From WHSW01 sp963851045 (GTDB lineage: Bacteria; Actinomycetota; Thermoleophilia; Solirubrobacterales; 70-9), in NCBI GenBank assembly GCA_963851045.1, contig CAWKNC010000001.1, positions 998,681 through 1,062,680 of the forward strand: a stretch of DNA of 64,000 nucleotides, written 5' to 3'. Below the pieces are notes generated by a model. It searched no databases. It had not been told where the DNA came from and saw only the letters and a program-made list of their open reading frames with translations. Made by a program: the position numbers and the translations under genes. This document shows, in pieces, positions 43,347 to 52,044 of this stretch (position 1 is the first letter of the stretch; each line of letters opens with the position of its first letter).

Positions 43347-43400
43347 TTGACACACAAAGCGGCGCTGTGCTAGGTTCGTTGAACACTGTTGTTTAACGAA
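43347..43400 (+). promoter_or_regulatory. Sigma-70-type promoter with overlapping TetR-type operator
   Basis: TTGACA (43347-43352) is a consensus -35. TAGGTT (43371-43376) is a -10 at 18-bp spacing. TTCGTTGAAC (43375-43384) and GTTTAACGAA (43391-43400) form an inverted repeat with one mismatch and a 6-bp spacer, covering the expected +1. A bound dimer would block initiation of the cupin gene at 43410. Confidence 0.65.
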
Positions 43401-43409
43401 AGGATGCGC

Positions 43410-43961
43410 ATGTTCGACGCAACCAAGCTCACCCGCTTCGACCACGCCCAGGGCCCGCGGCTCGTTGGTCCGGAGGATGGGCACTTCGCCCAGCTGCCCG
43501 GCGTCGGTGTTCGATTCATGGCCTGGTCGGAGGAGACCGGCGGCGGCTTTTCGATGGTCGAGCATCCGATTGCGCCACGCACGATGGCCGCGCCGTTGCA
43601 CATGCACACCCGCGAGGACGAGTACTCCTACGTCCTCGAGGGGCGGATGGGAGCGCTCCTGGGCGACGACGAGGTCTACGCCGAAGCCGGCGACTTCGTC
43701 TTCAAGCCGCGCGATCAGTGGCACACCTTCTGGAACGCCGGCGACGAGCCCTGCCGGATCCTCGAGGTCATCGCCCCGGGCGGGTTCGAGCACATGTTCC
43801 GTGAGATGGGCGCGCTGACGAGTCCGCCGAGCCCGGAGTTCGGTGCCGACATCACCGCCCGCTACGGGATCCAGTTCGACGATGAGGGCACGGTCGCGGT
43901 CGCGAAGCGCTTTGACCTGATCCAGAACTACGTCCCCGACGAGGCCGCTAAAGCTGCGTGA
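43410..43961 (+). CDS. Cupin domain protein
   Basis: A 183-residue single-domain cupin. Motif 1 is PLHMHTREDEYSYVLEGRMG (two His and Glu metal ligands) and motif 2 is AGDFVFKPRDQWHTFWNAGD (His ligand). Small cupins of this type include quercetinase-like dioxygenases and binding proteins; the reaction is not readable. ATG 43410 follows AAAGGA by 5 bp. It is probably controlled by the divergent TetR regulator and lies convergent with an aldehyde dehydrogenase, overlapping it by 14 bp. Confidence 0.85.
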   Translation: MFDATKLTRFDHAQGPRLVGPEDGHFAQLPGVGVRFMAWSEETGGGFSMVEHPIAPRTMAAPLHMHTREDEYSYVLEGRMGALLGDDEVYAEAGDFVFKPRDQWHTFWNAGDEPCRILEVIAPGGFEHMFREMGALTSPPSPEFGADITARYGIQFDDEGTVAVAKRFDLIQNYVPDEAAKAA

Positions 43962-45435
43962 ACACGGCCTTCGTCTCGAGATAGGCGTCGAGGTTGTGGT
44001 GACCCTTTTCGCGGCCGATGCCCGACGCCTTGTAGCCACCGAAGGGCGCCGCCGGGTCGCCGGCGCCCCAGGTGTTGATGTAGACGTTGCCCGCGCGCAG
44101 TAGCGACGCGAGCTTGTGGGCCTGCGAGATGTCGCGGGTCCACAGGCCGGCGGCGAGGCCGTACTCGGTGTCGTTGGCGCGGCGGGCGACCTCCTCGAGG
44201 TCCTCGTAGGGCTGTGCGACCAGCACCGGCCCGAAGATCTCCTCGCGCGCGATGCTCATCTCGTCGTCGACGCCCGTGAAGAGGGTGGGGTTGACGAAGT
44301 AGCCGTCGCCGTTTTCCCGATCGCCTGTGGGCCCGCCGGCAACCGCCTCCGCGCCCTCCTTGATTCCAGCGTCGATGTAGGAGCTGACCCGCTCGAACTG
44401 CTCGGCGGAGACGAGGGGGCCGAACTGCGAGTCGGGGTCGAGGCCGGGGCCGACCTTCGCCTGCGAGGCGAAGTCGGCGAGCCGTTCGACGACCTCGTCG
44501 AACTGGCCCGACTGCACCAGCAGCCGCGAGCCTGCGTTGCAGGCCTGGCCCGAGTTGTAATAGATGGCCTGGAAGCTGCCCTTGACCGCGGCATCGAGGT
44601 CGGCGTCGGGGAGGATGATGTTGGGGCTCTTGCCGCCGAGTTCCAGCGTGACGCGCTTGAGGTCGCGCCCGCACTTGGCGCCGATCTCGCGACCGACGGC
44701 GGTGGAGCCGGTGAAGGCGACCTTGTCGACGCCGGGTGAGTCGACCAGTGCAGCACCGGTCTCGCCGTCGCCGGTGAGGACGTTGACCATGCCCGGGGGA
44801 AAGCCGGCCTCGAGCGCGAGCTCGCCGAGGCGCAGTGCGCTCAGCGGGGTCTGCTCAGCGGGCTTGAGGATCAGCGGGCAGCCCGCGGCGAGTGCCGGCG
44901 AGATCTTCCAGACGGCCATCAACAGCGGAAAGTTCCACGGAACGATCTGAGCGCAGACGCCGACCGGCTCGCGCAGTGTGTAGACGAAGAGGTCGCGACC
45001 GGACACGGGGATCGTCTCGCCCTCGATCTTGGTCGGCCAGCCGGCGTAGTAGCGCAGATGGGCCACCGATCCGGCGACGTCGCCAGATGCCGCCGCCAGA
45101 GGCTTGCCGTTGTCGAGCGATTCGATCTCGGCGAGCTGATCGCCGTTTGCCTTAACCAGCTCGGCAAGCGCGTAGATCATCCCCGCGCGCTTGGCGGCCG
45201 ACAGCTTTCGCATCGGCCCGTCGAGCGCTGCCCGGGCGGCCTGGACGGCGCGCTGGACATCATCGCCGCCGGCGTGAGCGACCTCGCAGATCGGCTCGCC
45301 GGTTGCCGGGTCGATCGTCTCGAAAGTGCGCCCGTCAGCGGCGTCGACCCACTCGCCCCCGATCAGCAGGCGATGCGGGGCATCGACGAACTCGCGGGCG
45401 GAATCGGTCAGCTGAGCGGCGGTCGCGGTAGGCAT
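43948..45435 (-). CDS. Aldehyde dehydrogenase (NAD(P)+-dependent)
   Basis: 495 residues, full length. Motifs: IVPWNFPLLMAVWKISPALA, KPAEQTPLSALRLGELA, AFTGSTAVGREIGAKCG, VTLELGGKSPNIILPDADLD with the catalytic Glu, the nucleophile in YNSGQACNAGSRLLVQ, and EIFGPVLVAQPYEDLEE. The closing INTWGAGDPAAPFGGYKASG resembles the betaine/phenylacetaldehyde-type ALDH group. It oxidises an aldehyde to the acid in the cytoplasm. The substrate may be linked to the cupin product, but it runs in the opposite direction and has its own promoter. Confidence 0.94.
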   Translation of the reverse strand: MPTATAAQLTDSAREFVDAPHRLLIGGEWVDAADGRTFETIDPATGEPICEVAHAGGDDVQRAVQAARAALDGPMRKLSAAKRAGMIYALAELVKANGDQLAEIESLDNGKPLAAASGDVAGSVAHLRYYAGWPTKIEGETIPVSGRDLFVYTLREPVGVCAQIVPWNFPLLMAVWKISPALAAGCPLILKPAEQTPLSALRLGELALEAGFPPGMVNVLTGDGETGAALVDSPGVDKVAFTGSTAVGREIGAKCGRDLKRVTLELGGKSPNIILPDADLDAAVKGSFQAIYYNSGQACNAGSRLLVQSGQFDEVVERLADFASQAKVGPGLDPDSQFGPLVSAEQFERVSSYIDAGIKEGAEAVAGGPTGDRENGDGYFVNPTLFTGVDDEMSIAREEIFGPVLVAQPYEDLEEVARRANDTEYGLAAGLWTRDISQAHKLASLLRAGNVYINTWGAGDPAAPFGGYKASGIGREKGHHNLDAYLETKAVFTQL

Positions 45436-45465
45436 GCCCCGATCGTAACGGGGCGTTGCCGAGCG

Positions 45466-46227
45466 TCAGCAGTCGGTGCCGGTGCCCTCAGCGAGGGGCG
45501 GTGCGACCGACGTGGTGTCGGCGGACACCGATGCAGCGGCCGCGGCGACGCCTCGCTCGCCCGCGTCGCCCGCATCGTCCTCGGCCGGGCCGGTGGTGCC
45601 CGTTTCGGGCGCGGGCGCCGTTGTCTCAGGTGCCGGTTCGACGGGGTCGGCTGTCTCGGCCGGCGGCGCCTCGCAGGCGGGCTCATCGGCAGCGCCGGTC
45701 TCAACCGAAGCGGCTCCATCGGCGTTGTCGGAGTTCCCGTTGCCACCGGCGGCGCCGGCTTCGACCTCGTTGCTGCGGTCGGGGGCGGTGCGCGGCTCGG
45801 CCTCGCCCTCCTTGGGCGGTGAGATCCCGGTCGCGATCACCTCGGGCTTGCCGTCGGAGTCGTCGCTCGGGTCGATCGGCGTGCCGTACGCCGTGACCTG
45901 GACCGCGTAGGTCCCGGCGCCGACGTAGGGGATCCAAGCTGAGGTGCCGCCCGCGCCAACGCCGCCAAGGTCGGTGACGGAGCCGTCGGGGCTGGTGATC
46001 GTCGCCGTGTAGCTGGTGGCGTTTGGAAGGGTGTTAAAGGAGACGTTGATCTGGCAGGCGATGCCGGTATCGATCACGCCGCAGGAGCCCAACGACGACG
46101 AAACCGATAGCGCGGCCGGGCCGGCCTCGACCTGGCCGGTGCCCTCCTCACCCGTGAGGGCGAACGCCGGAATCGGCGCCACGAGGGCGAAGAGGGTCAG
46201 CCAAAGAGCTCGATTGCGTGCGGGCAC
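45466..46227 (-). CDS. Secreted low-complexity hypothetical protein
   Basis: 253 residues with a signal peptide (RALWLTLFALVAPIPAFAL). A small beta-rich, FN3/PKD-like domain follows (residues about 40-115: SCGVIDTGIACQINVSFNTL, then TSYTATITSPDG), with a likely Cys-Cys bridge. A Glu/Pro/Ala/Thr-rich disordered tail of about 130 residues ends in Cys. It starts with GTG 4 bp after the stop of the next gene upstream, so the two form one transcript. Confidence 0.72.
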   Translation of the reverse strand: MPARNRALWLTLFALVAPIPAFALTGEEGTGQVEAGPAALSVSSSLGSCGVIDTGIACQINVSFNTLPNATSYTATITSPDGSVTDLGGVGAGGTSAWIPYVGAGTYAVQVTAYGTPIDPSDDSDGKPEVIATGISPPKEGEAEPRTAPDRSNEVEAGAAGGNGNSDNADGAASVETGAADEPACEAPPAETADPVEPAPETTAPAPETGTTGPAEDDAGDAGERGVAAAAASVSADTTSVAPPLAEGTGTDC

Positions 46228-46230
46228 GGC

Positions 46231-47250
46231 TTAGCCCTTCGCCTCGGGGGCGAACGATCCTGCGATCAGGTCGGCAGCTTGCACGGCCTCGGGGGAGGCG
46301 TCGGGCTGCACGGTGGTCGCCAGGTAGTAGCGATAGGCGCCGCTAACACGGAGCGTGACCTCGTACTCGGGCTCTCCGGGAGGTGCGTCGGCAGCGAGTC
46401 TGACGATCGTCCCTTCCTCCGTCGGTGCCGGCACGCGTTCGACGATATCCGCTGGTCCGGCCAGTGCCTCGAGCTGAGCGAGCGACTGCGACACGAAAGT
46501 CGGAAAGTCCAGCTTTGGGTCGCGCGTGATCCAAAGCGTTGCGTCGGCCTCGCCGTTCGGCGCGGTCGCGGCGAACGTCGCACCGCTCGGCGGATCGAGC
46601 CGTTCCCAGCCCTTCGGCAGGGCGAGCGAGTAGGTGGTGCCGGCGACGAGGCTGGCCGCCTCTGATCCACCGGCTGCGGCACCTTCAGCGGGCGCGGGCG
46701 CGTCGGTGGCGGTGGTCGGCGAGCCGGTCTGATCGCCGGCGGTCGCCGGCGGGATCGAGCTGAGGTCGTCGCCTTCGACAACCGATGGCGGTCCGCTGTC
46801 GGGTGCCGCGGTGGTCGGGGCGTCGTCGCCACCGCCCTGAAGGAGGAGAAGACCACCGATCACCAGCACGGCGGCGACAGGGATCGTCGCGAGCCGCCAG
46901 GTGCGGCTCTGCGGATCGATCTTCGACTTGGTCGGCTTGGCCTTCGCGAGCGTGGGCTTTGAGAACTTCGGCTTCGTGAGCTTCGGCTTCGCCAGCTTCG
47001 GCTTCGCGAGCTTTGGCTTCACGAGCTTGGCCTTCGACAGCTTCACCTTCTTGCGCGCGGGGACCGCCTTTTCGAGGTCTTTCAGCTCGCTCTCGAGGCC
47101 GAAATCGTCGACCTCGCCGATCTCAAAGGCCTTCTCGCAGTGGTCGCAGCGCAGCCGGTGCACGGCGCGTGCCGGGATCGCGCTTGGCAGGCGTACCCGG
47201 GTTGATTTGCCACAGGAGTCGTGGCGCGCGGCAACTATCCGCACGCTCAT
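46231..47250 (-). CDS. Zinc-ribbon membrane protein with Lys-Pro-Lys-Leu-Ala repeats and extracytoplasmic domain
   Basis: 339 residues from ATG 47250. The N-terminal cytoplasmic part has C13, C35 and C38 (HDSCGKS; LRCDHCEKAF), a truncated zinc-ribbon pattern. Then comes an acidic helix, a stretch of six to seven KPKLA-type pentapeptides (residues 74-108), one TM helix (ATIPVAAVLVIGGLLLLQ), a Pro/Thr linker and a C-terminal domain (TTYSLALPKGWERLDPPSG; ADATLWITRDPKLDFPTF). That domain resembles lipoprotein PsbP/LpqN-like folds. The histone-tail-like lysine repeats suggest binding to an anionic polymer. The function is unknown. Confidence 0.72.
   Translation of the reverse strand: MSVRIVAARHDSCGKSTRVRLPSAIPARAVHRLRCDHCEKAFEIGEVDDFGLESELKDLEKAVPARKKVKLSKAKLVKPKLAKPKLAKPKLTKPKFSKPTLAKAKPTKSKIDPQSRTWRLATIPVAAVLVIGGLLLLQGGGDDAPTTAAPDSGPPSVVEGDDLSSIPPATAGDQTGSPTTATDAPAPAEGAAAGGSEAASLVAGTTYSLALPKGWERLDPPSGATFAATAPNGEADATLWITRDPKLDFPTFVSQSLAQLEALAGPADIVERVPAPTEEGTIVRLAADAPPGEPEYEVTLRVSGAYRYYLATTVQPDASPEAVQAADLIAGSFAPEAKG
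46927..47031. repeat. 15-bp tandem repeats encoding KPKLA units
   Basis: Six to seven imperfect 15-bp units (plus-strand pattern like AGCTTCGGCTTCGCG) encode Lys-Pro-Lys-Leu/Phe-Ala/Thr/Ser pentapeptides in the membrane protein at 46231-47250. Copy number may vary between strains. Confidence 0.85.
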
Positions 47251-47422
47251 GCTGGCCGGCGGCTCTGGAAAGCCGCCGTTGCTTGGGTTCTCAGGCAGGA
47301 GTGAACGCTGCACAACTTCCTCATCGGGCAGCGCCAGCGAGACCTTGAGAGACGCTTGCGAAACCCCATCGTCGCGCAACAAACGTCGCGCAGGCACGAC
47401 CCGAAGCTGAGACTATTGATCC

Positions 47423-49024
47423 ATGGTCGCCGGGGTCATCACGTTCCTGTATCGACGCCTCGGCAGGCGCTATCCGCTGGTGTTCATGGCGGCGGAGCTG
47501 CAGACCGCGCTGCTGATCGTCGCCGGCACCCTCGCGCTCGTCACCTTTTATTTCGACGGCAGCACCTCCGAATACCTGCTGGTGTTGATCGTGGCCCTGG
47601 TGTTGACCGAGGGCGCGATCATCGCGTCGCTGTGGCGGGTGCTCCCGCAGATTCGCCCGTTGAGCGCCTGGATCGGCGGGGAGCGCGATCCCGAGTCGAC
47701 CCAGCGCGCCTGGTCGGCGGCGGTGAGCCTGCCGATCCTGCTTATCCGCCGAGACCTTCCGATTCCGGTGGCGATCTCGGTCGTCCCGACGACGGTGATC
47801 GGCATGCTCATCCTCGACCTGCCCGCGCTGTCGATCGTGCCGCTGCTCGCCGCGGCTGCGGTGGCGATGGGCTACGCCGCGCTCCTGCACTACCTCGCGG
47901 TCGAGGCGGGGATGCGGCCGCTGCTGCTCGACATCAACTCGAGTCTCTCGCCGAGGCGCTCAATCGACTTCTGGGCCGTGCCGCTTCGCATCCGTCTGCT
48001 GGTCGCGCTTCCGGTGATCAACCTGATCACGGGCATCGTCGTGGCCGCGCTCACCTCCGACGGCGGCGGCGGCTCCAACCTCGGCCTCGACGCGCTCGTT
48101 GCGCTGCTGGTCGCAACCACGATCTCACTCGAGCTGACCGTGATGCTCTCCAATTCGATCCTGCGTCCTCTGCGCGATCTCGAGCGCGGACTCGATCGCG
48201 TCAAACAGGGCGATTACGACGTCGCGATCCCGGTGACGACGGGTGACGAGCTTGGCGAGCTCGCCGCAAGCTTCAACGAGATGGTCGTGGGCCTCGCCGA
48301 TCGCGAGCGATTGCGCGAGGCGTTTGGCACCTACCTCGACCGCGAGGTCGCCGAGTACATCCTCTCCGAGGGATTCTCCGAGGAGGGCGTGGAGGTCGAG
48401 GTCACGGTGATGTTCTGCGACGTTCGCGGCTACACCGAGTTCGCCTCCGAGGCGACTCCGCAGGAGGTCGTCGCGGCGCTCAACCAGCTCTTCGAGCGCG
48501 TGGTGCCGATCATCGCCCACCACGGCGGGCACATCGACAAGTTCGAGGGCGATGGCCTGCTTGCCGTCTTCGGTGCGCCCGAGCCCTTCGCCGATCACGC
48601 AGACCGCGCGGTCCGCGCCGCCTGCGAGGTCGCCTCCACGGTCAATCACGAGGGCGGCGCGGGTGAGCTGCGGATCGGCATCGGCGTCAACTCGGGCCGC
48701 GTCATCGCCGGAGCGATCGGCGGCGGCGGGCGGCTGAACTTTTCCGTGATCGGCGGTGTCGTCAACGTTGCGTCGCGAGTGCAGGAGCACACGCGTGTGA
48801 CGGGCGACGACATTCTCATCACCGCTGAGACGTGGAAGGACGTGTCGCACCACTTCGAGGCCGAGAGCCGCGGCAAGGCAGAGCTGCGTGGCGTCACCGA
48901 AACGGTGACGCTCTACGCGCCCACGCCGGTCGGAGCCCCGCCGACGGCGGCCGACGAAAAGGACGACTCGGAGGGCGGCTCGGGGCTGCGACTGCGACTG
49001 CCAATTCCGCGTCTGCTGCGTTGA
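47423..49024 (+). CDS. Membrane-bound class III adenylate/guanylate cyclase with HAMP domain
   Basis: 533 residues. About six TM helices (residues 1-215) are followed by a HAMP domain (SNSILRPLRDLERGLDRVKQ; GDELGELAASFNEMVVGLAD) and a class III cyclase domain. Metal-binding Asp residues are in VTVMFCDVRGYTEFAS and KFEGDGLLAVFGAP. The transition-state Asn/Arg pair is in IGGVVNVASRVQEHT. It should make cAMP, or less likely cGMP, in response to a membrane signal. The ATG at 47423 is divergent from the zinc-ribbon membrane protein (172 bp apart). Confidence 0.92.
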   Translation: MVAGVITFLYRRLGRRYPLVFMAAELQTALLIVAGTLALVTFYFDGSTSEYLLVLIVALVLTEGAIIASLWRVLPQIRPLSAWIGGERDPESTQRAWSAAVSLPILLIRRDLPIPVAISVVPTTVIGMLILDLPALSIVPLLAAAAVAMGYAALLHYLAVEAGMRPLLLDINSSLSPRRSIDFWAVPLRIRLLVALPVINLITGIVVAALTSDGGGGSNLGLDALVALLVATTISLELTVMLSNSILRPLRDLERGLDRVKQGDYDVAIPVTTGDELGELAASFNEMVVGLADRERLREAFGTYLDREVAEYILSEGFSEEGVEVEVTVMFCDVRGYTEFASEATPQEVVAALNQLFERVVPIIAHHGGHIDKFEGDGLLAVFGAPEPFADHADRAVRAACEVASTVNHEGGAGELRIGIGVNSGRVIAGAIGGGGRLNFSVIGGVVNVASRVQEHTRVTGDDILITAETWKDVSHHFEAESRGKAELRGVTETVTLYAPTPVGAPPTAADEKDDSEGGSGLRLRLPIPRLLR

Positions 49025-49476
49025 TCCGTCTGCTCGGCTTCCTCACGCTTGCCTGCTGGGCGGGGGGCCTGCTCCTGCTGATCACGGCGGATGGTGAAAG
49101 CTCAGTGTCCGTCCCCGGCATCGCGATGATCGCCGTCGCGCTGCTGCTCACCTTCGGACTCTGGCTGCGCCGGACCTACTACCGCGTGCGGGGCCTCGCC
49201 ACCGATGCCCGCTTTCTCATCGCGGGCGATGTTGAGGATGCGCGGGTGGTGTCGGTCGGCAAGCCGCAGGGGCGGTGGCGCCCGAGCTCCGAGGTGACGG
49301 TCGAGCTCAAAGGCGCCGACGGCCACATCCACAGCATCCAGCGCGAGCTGCGGATGCCGATTGGGTTCGGGTGGGTCATGCGCTTCGCCCAGCGGCTGAG
49401 TCTGCCGATGCCCGTCGGCGTCCAGCCTCCGCGCGCGGATGACGGCGACGGTGACGCGCCCGAGCGCGAGAAGTGA
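49021..49476 (+). CDS. Small two-TM membrane protein
   Basis: 151 residues from TTG 49021, which overlaps the cyclase stop by 4 bp. It has two TM helices (LLGFLTLACWAGGLLLLITA; IAMIAVALLLTFGLWL) and then a soluble beta-rich domain (RFLIAGDVEDARVVSVGKPQ; EVTVELKGADGHIHSIQREL). Probably translated with the cyclase and possibly its partner. No family is recognised. Confidence 0.7.
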   Translation: MIRLLGFLTLACWAGGLLLLITADGESSVSVPGIAMIAVALLLTFGLWLRRTYYRVRGLATDARFLIAGDVEDARVVSVGKPQGRWRPSSEVTVELKGADGHIHSIQRELRMPIGFGWVMRFAQRLSLPMPVGVQPPRADDGDGDAPEREK

Positions 49477-49489
49477 GATTGTTCACGGC

Positions 49490-51728
49490 GTGAGGAGGAG
49501 CAGGGTGTCGGTCGCGTTCGCGACGCTGGGTGTCGCGCTGGGCGTCGCCGTGCCCGCGGACGCTGCGGCCGCGATGAAGGTGCGCGGCAGCATGGAGCAG
49601 GTCCACGTGACCGGCGCGAAGCCGGGCAAGGAGATCGTCCTCCTCGACAAGGCAGGCGACAGGGTCGCCAAGCACAAGGTCGGACCGCTCGGCGGCGCCG
49701 TCTTTCGCAAGATCGATCCCGGGCGCGGCTACTCGGTGGTCCAGGGCTCGAAGCAGTCGCGGACCGTGCGCGTGCTGACCACCAGGTCGGCGCCGCCCAA
49801 CAAGAAGATCTACAAGCAGGTTCTCCCCGACGGCACCGAGGAGACCTACGGCTATATGAAGACCCGCGACGGCACCAAGCTCGCGGTCAACGTGCTCATG
49901 CCGGGCCCGGTCGAGGACGGTCCCTATCCGACCGTGGTCGAGTACTCGGGCTACGGCTACGCCAACCCCGAGGGCGGTCAGAGCTCGCTGCAGGTGATCT
50001 ACAACCTGCTCGGCTACGCGGTTGTCGACGTCAACATGCGCGGAACCGGCTGCTCGGCCGGCGCGTTTGACTTCTTCGAGCCCGCGCAGTCGCTTGACGG
50101 CTACGACGTGATCGAGACCGTCGCCCGCCAGCCCTGGGTGCTCAACGGAAAGCCCGGCATGGCCGGGATCTCCTATGGCGGCATCTCGCAGCTGTTCGTT
50201 GCCGCGACGCGACCGCCGCACCTCGCCGCGATCACGCCGCTGTCGCTGATCGACAACACCCAGACGACGCTCTACCCGGGCGGGATCCTCAACACCGGCT
50301 TTGCGCTCAACTGGGCCAAGGAGCGCGTCCACGACTCGCGCGCGGCAGGTCCCGATCAGGGTCAGTCCTGGGCCTATGAGCGCATCCAGGCCGGCGACTC
50401 GATCTGCTCGAAAAACCAGGAGCTTCACCCCGAGGCGGTCAACCTGCTCGGCAAGGTCAGGCGAAACAGCCATTACAAGGCCGAAGATCGCCGACCCGCT
50501 GGCGCCGGTCACCTTTGTCGACAAGATCAAGGTGCCGACGTTCGTCGCCTGTCAGTGGACCGACGAGCAGACCGGCGGCCACTGCCCGACGCTCGTCGAC
50601 GCGATGACGGGCACCAACAAGAAGTGGTTCACGTTCACCAACGGCACCCACATCGACGCGCTCGCGCCCGAGACCTTCAACCGCTGGTATGACTTCATGC
50701 AGCTCTACATCGCGAAGCGAAGGCCCGACGTCAACCCGGTTGCGGTCGGCGGAGCTCCGGCGCTCTACGCGCTCGCGATGGGCGCCAACGGCGTCACGCT
50801 TCCGCCGGACCCGATCCAACAGCAGCCCGACTACGAGTCGGCAAAGGCTCTGTTCGAGGCGCAGAAGACCGTCCGCATCCTCTTCGACAACGGCGCGGGC
50901 AGCGCGGTTGATGGCAACCCGGTGCCCGGCTTCGAGCAGTCCTTCGACAGCTTCCCGGTCGAGGGCGCCTCGGCGCGCTCGCTCTATCTCGGCGACGGCG
51001 GCAAGCTGACCGCGGCAAAGCCGAGCTCAGGCGGCGCGGACTCGTTCAACTGGGACGCGGGAGCGCGGCCGTTCACCAACTTCACCGGCAACACGGGCGC
51101 GGGGACGAACGGCCTCTGGACCGCGACCCCTCCTTATGACTGGGCGCCCAGTCCGGCCGGCACCGCCGCCTCGTATCTGACCGAGCCGCTCGACGCGAAC
51201 ACGGCAATCCTCGGTGCCGGCGCGCTCGAGGCGTGGGTGAAGTCCTCGACACCCGATCCGGATCTTCAGGTGACGATCACCGAGGTTCGCCCCGACGGCA
51301 AGGAGACCTTCGTGCAGAGCGGCTGGCTGCGCACGCCGAGTCGCAAGCTCGACCGCAAGAAGAGCACCCAGCTCGAGCCGGTCTTGAGTCTGCGCAAAAA
51401 GCACGACAAGCCGATGCCGGCAAATCGCTACGTGCCGCTGACCGTGCCCCTCTACTACCAGGGACACGTCTACCGCGCCGGATCGCAGATCCGGGTGACG
51501 ATCAGCGCTCCCGGTGGCGATCAGCCGATCTGGGGCTTTGCCAAGGCAAATGGCGCCGGCGCCGAGATCTCGATCGCGCACTCGCCCGAGATGCCCTCGC
51601 GACTGCTGCTGTCGCAGGTCGGCGGCGTCGATGTCCCCACCGAGCTGCCTCCGTGTCCGAGCCTGCGCGGCCAGCCGTGTCGCGACTACGTCCCGTACGC
51701 GAACAACAGCGACTCGCTCAAGAACTAG
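49490..51728 (+). pseudogene. CocE/NonD family hydrolase (S15 peptidase-like), split by a +1 frameshift near 50481-50487
   Basis: A secreted alpha/beta hydrolase in two frames. Frame 1 (from GTG 49490, signal peptide SVAFATLGVALGVAVPADAA) carries the nucleophile motif GMAGISYGGISQLFVAA. The downstream frame carries the acid and histidine (CQWTDEQTGG; FTNGTHIDALAPE) and the jelly-roll end (PANRYVPLTVPLYYQGHVYR). Removing one A from CCGAAGATCG gives a seamless AEIADPLAPVTFVDKIK. The catalytic triad is therefore split between frames, and an unrepaired gene would be inactive. GTG 49505, with a better Shine-Dalgarno, is the alternative start but loses the basic n-region. Likely a Xaa-Pro-dipeptidyl-peptidase or ester hydrolase if intact. 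Confidence 0.85.
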
Positions 51729-51773
51729 CCACCGCTCGCGAAGACAGCGCCTCGGGCCCCGGGCGCAGGCGAC

Positions 51774-51920
51774 GTGACACTGAAGCTCAAGACCAAGGGC
51801 AAAAAGCGCAAGAAGCTGCGGCGCAAGGGCAAGCTAAAGGTCACGGCCAAGATCACCTTCACGCCCACCGGCGGGACCGCGAACACCTTGTCGAAGAAGG
51901 TCAAGCTCCTCGACCGCTGA
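51774..51920 (+). pseudogene. Orphan basic C-terminal surface-protein tail
   Basis: A 48-codon stretch in the same frame as the CocE-like gene, downstream of its TAG at 51726. It encodes TLKLKTKGKKRKKLRRKGKL followed by a TFTPTGGTANT block. This Lys-rich beta repeat is a frequent C-terminal module of exported proteins in Solirubrobacterales, as I recall. It may be the lost end of the CocE-like protein or the remnant of another gene. GTG 51774 would allow independent translation. Confidence 0.45.
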
Positions 51921-51991
51921 CCGAGCCGGTCGCTCGGTAAGCGCGCCTGAAAACGGGTAGTACCTGAGCAGCGGAGCCACTTGCTGGCTCC
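51920..51991 (+). terminator. Two short hairpins before the csbD-like gene
   Basis: ACCGAG (51920-51925)/CTCGGT (51933-51938) begins on the last base of the orphan tail's stop codon. GGAGCCA (51973-51979)/TGGCTCC (51985-51991) is followed by CCCTCTC. Neither has a real T-tract. Between them GGGTAG (51955-51960), with GGTAA (51936-51940) upstream, resembles a general-stress (SigB/SigF-type) promoter for the csbD-like gene. Confidence 0.35.
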
Positions 51992-52044
51992 CCCTCTCAT
52001 CCGCGCCCCCGCGGCGCGGTTCAAGTACTGAAGAAAGGCGATTC

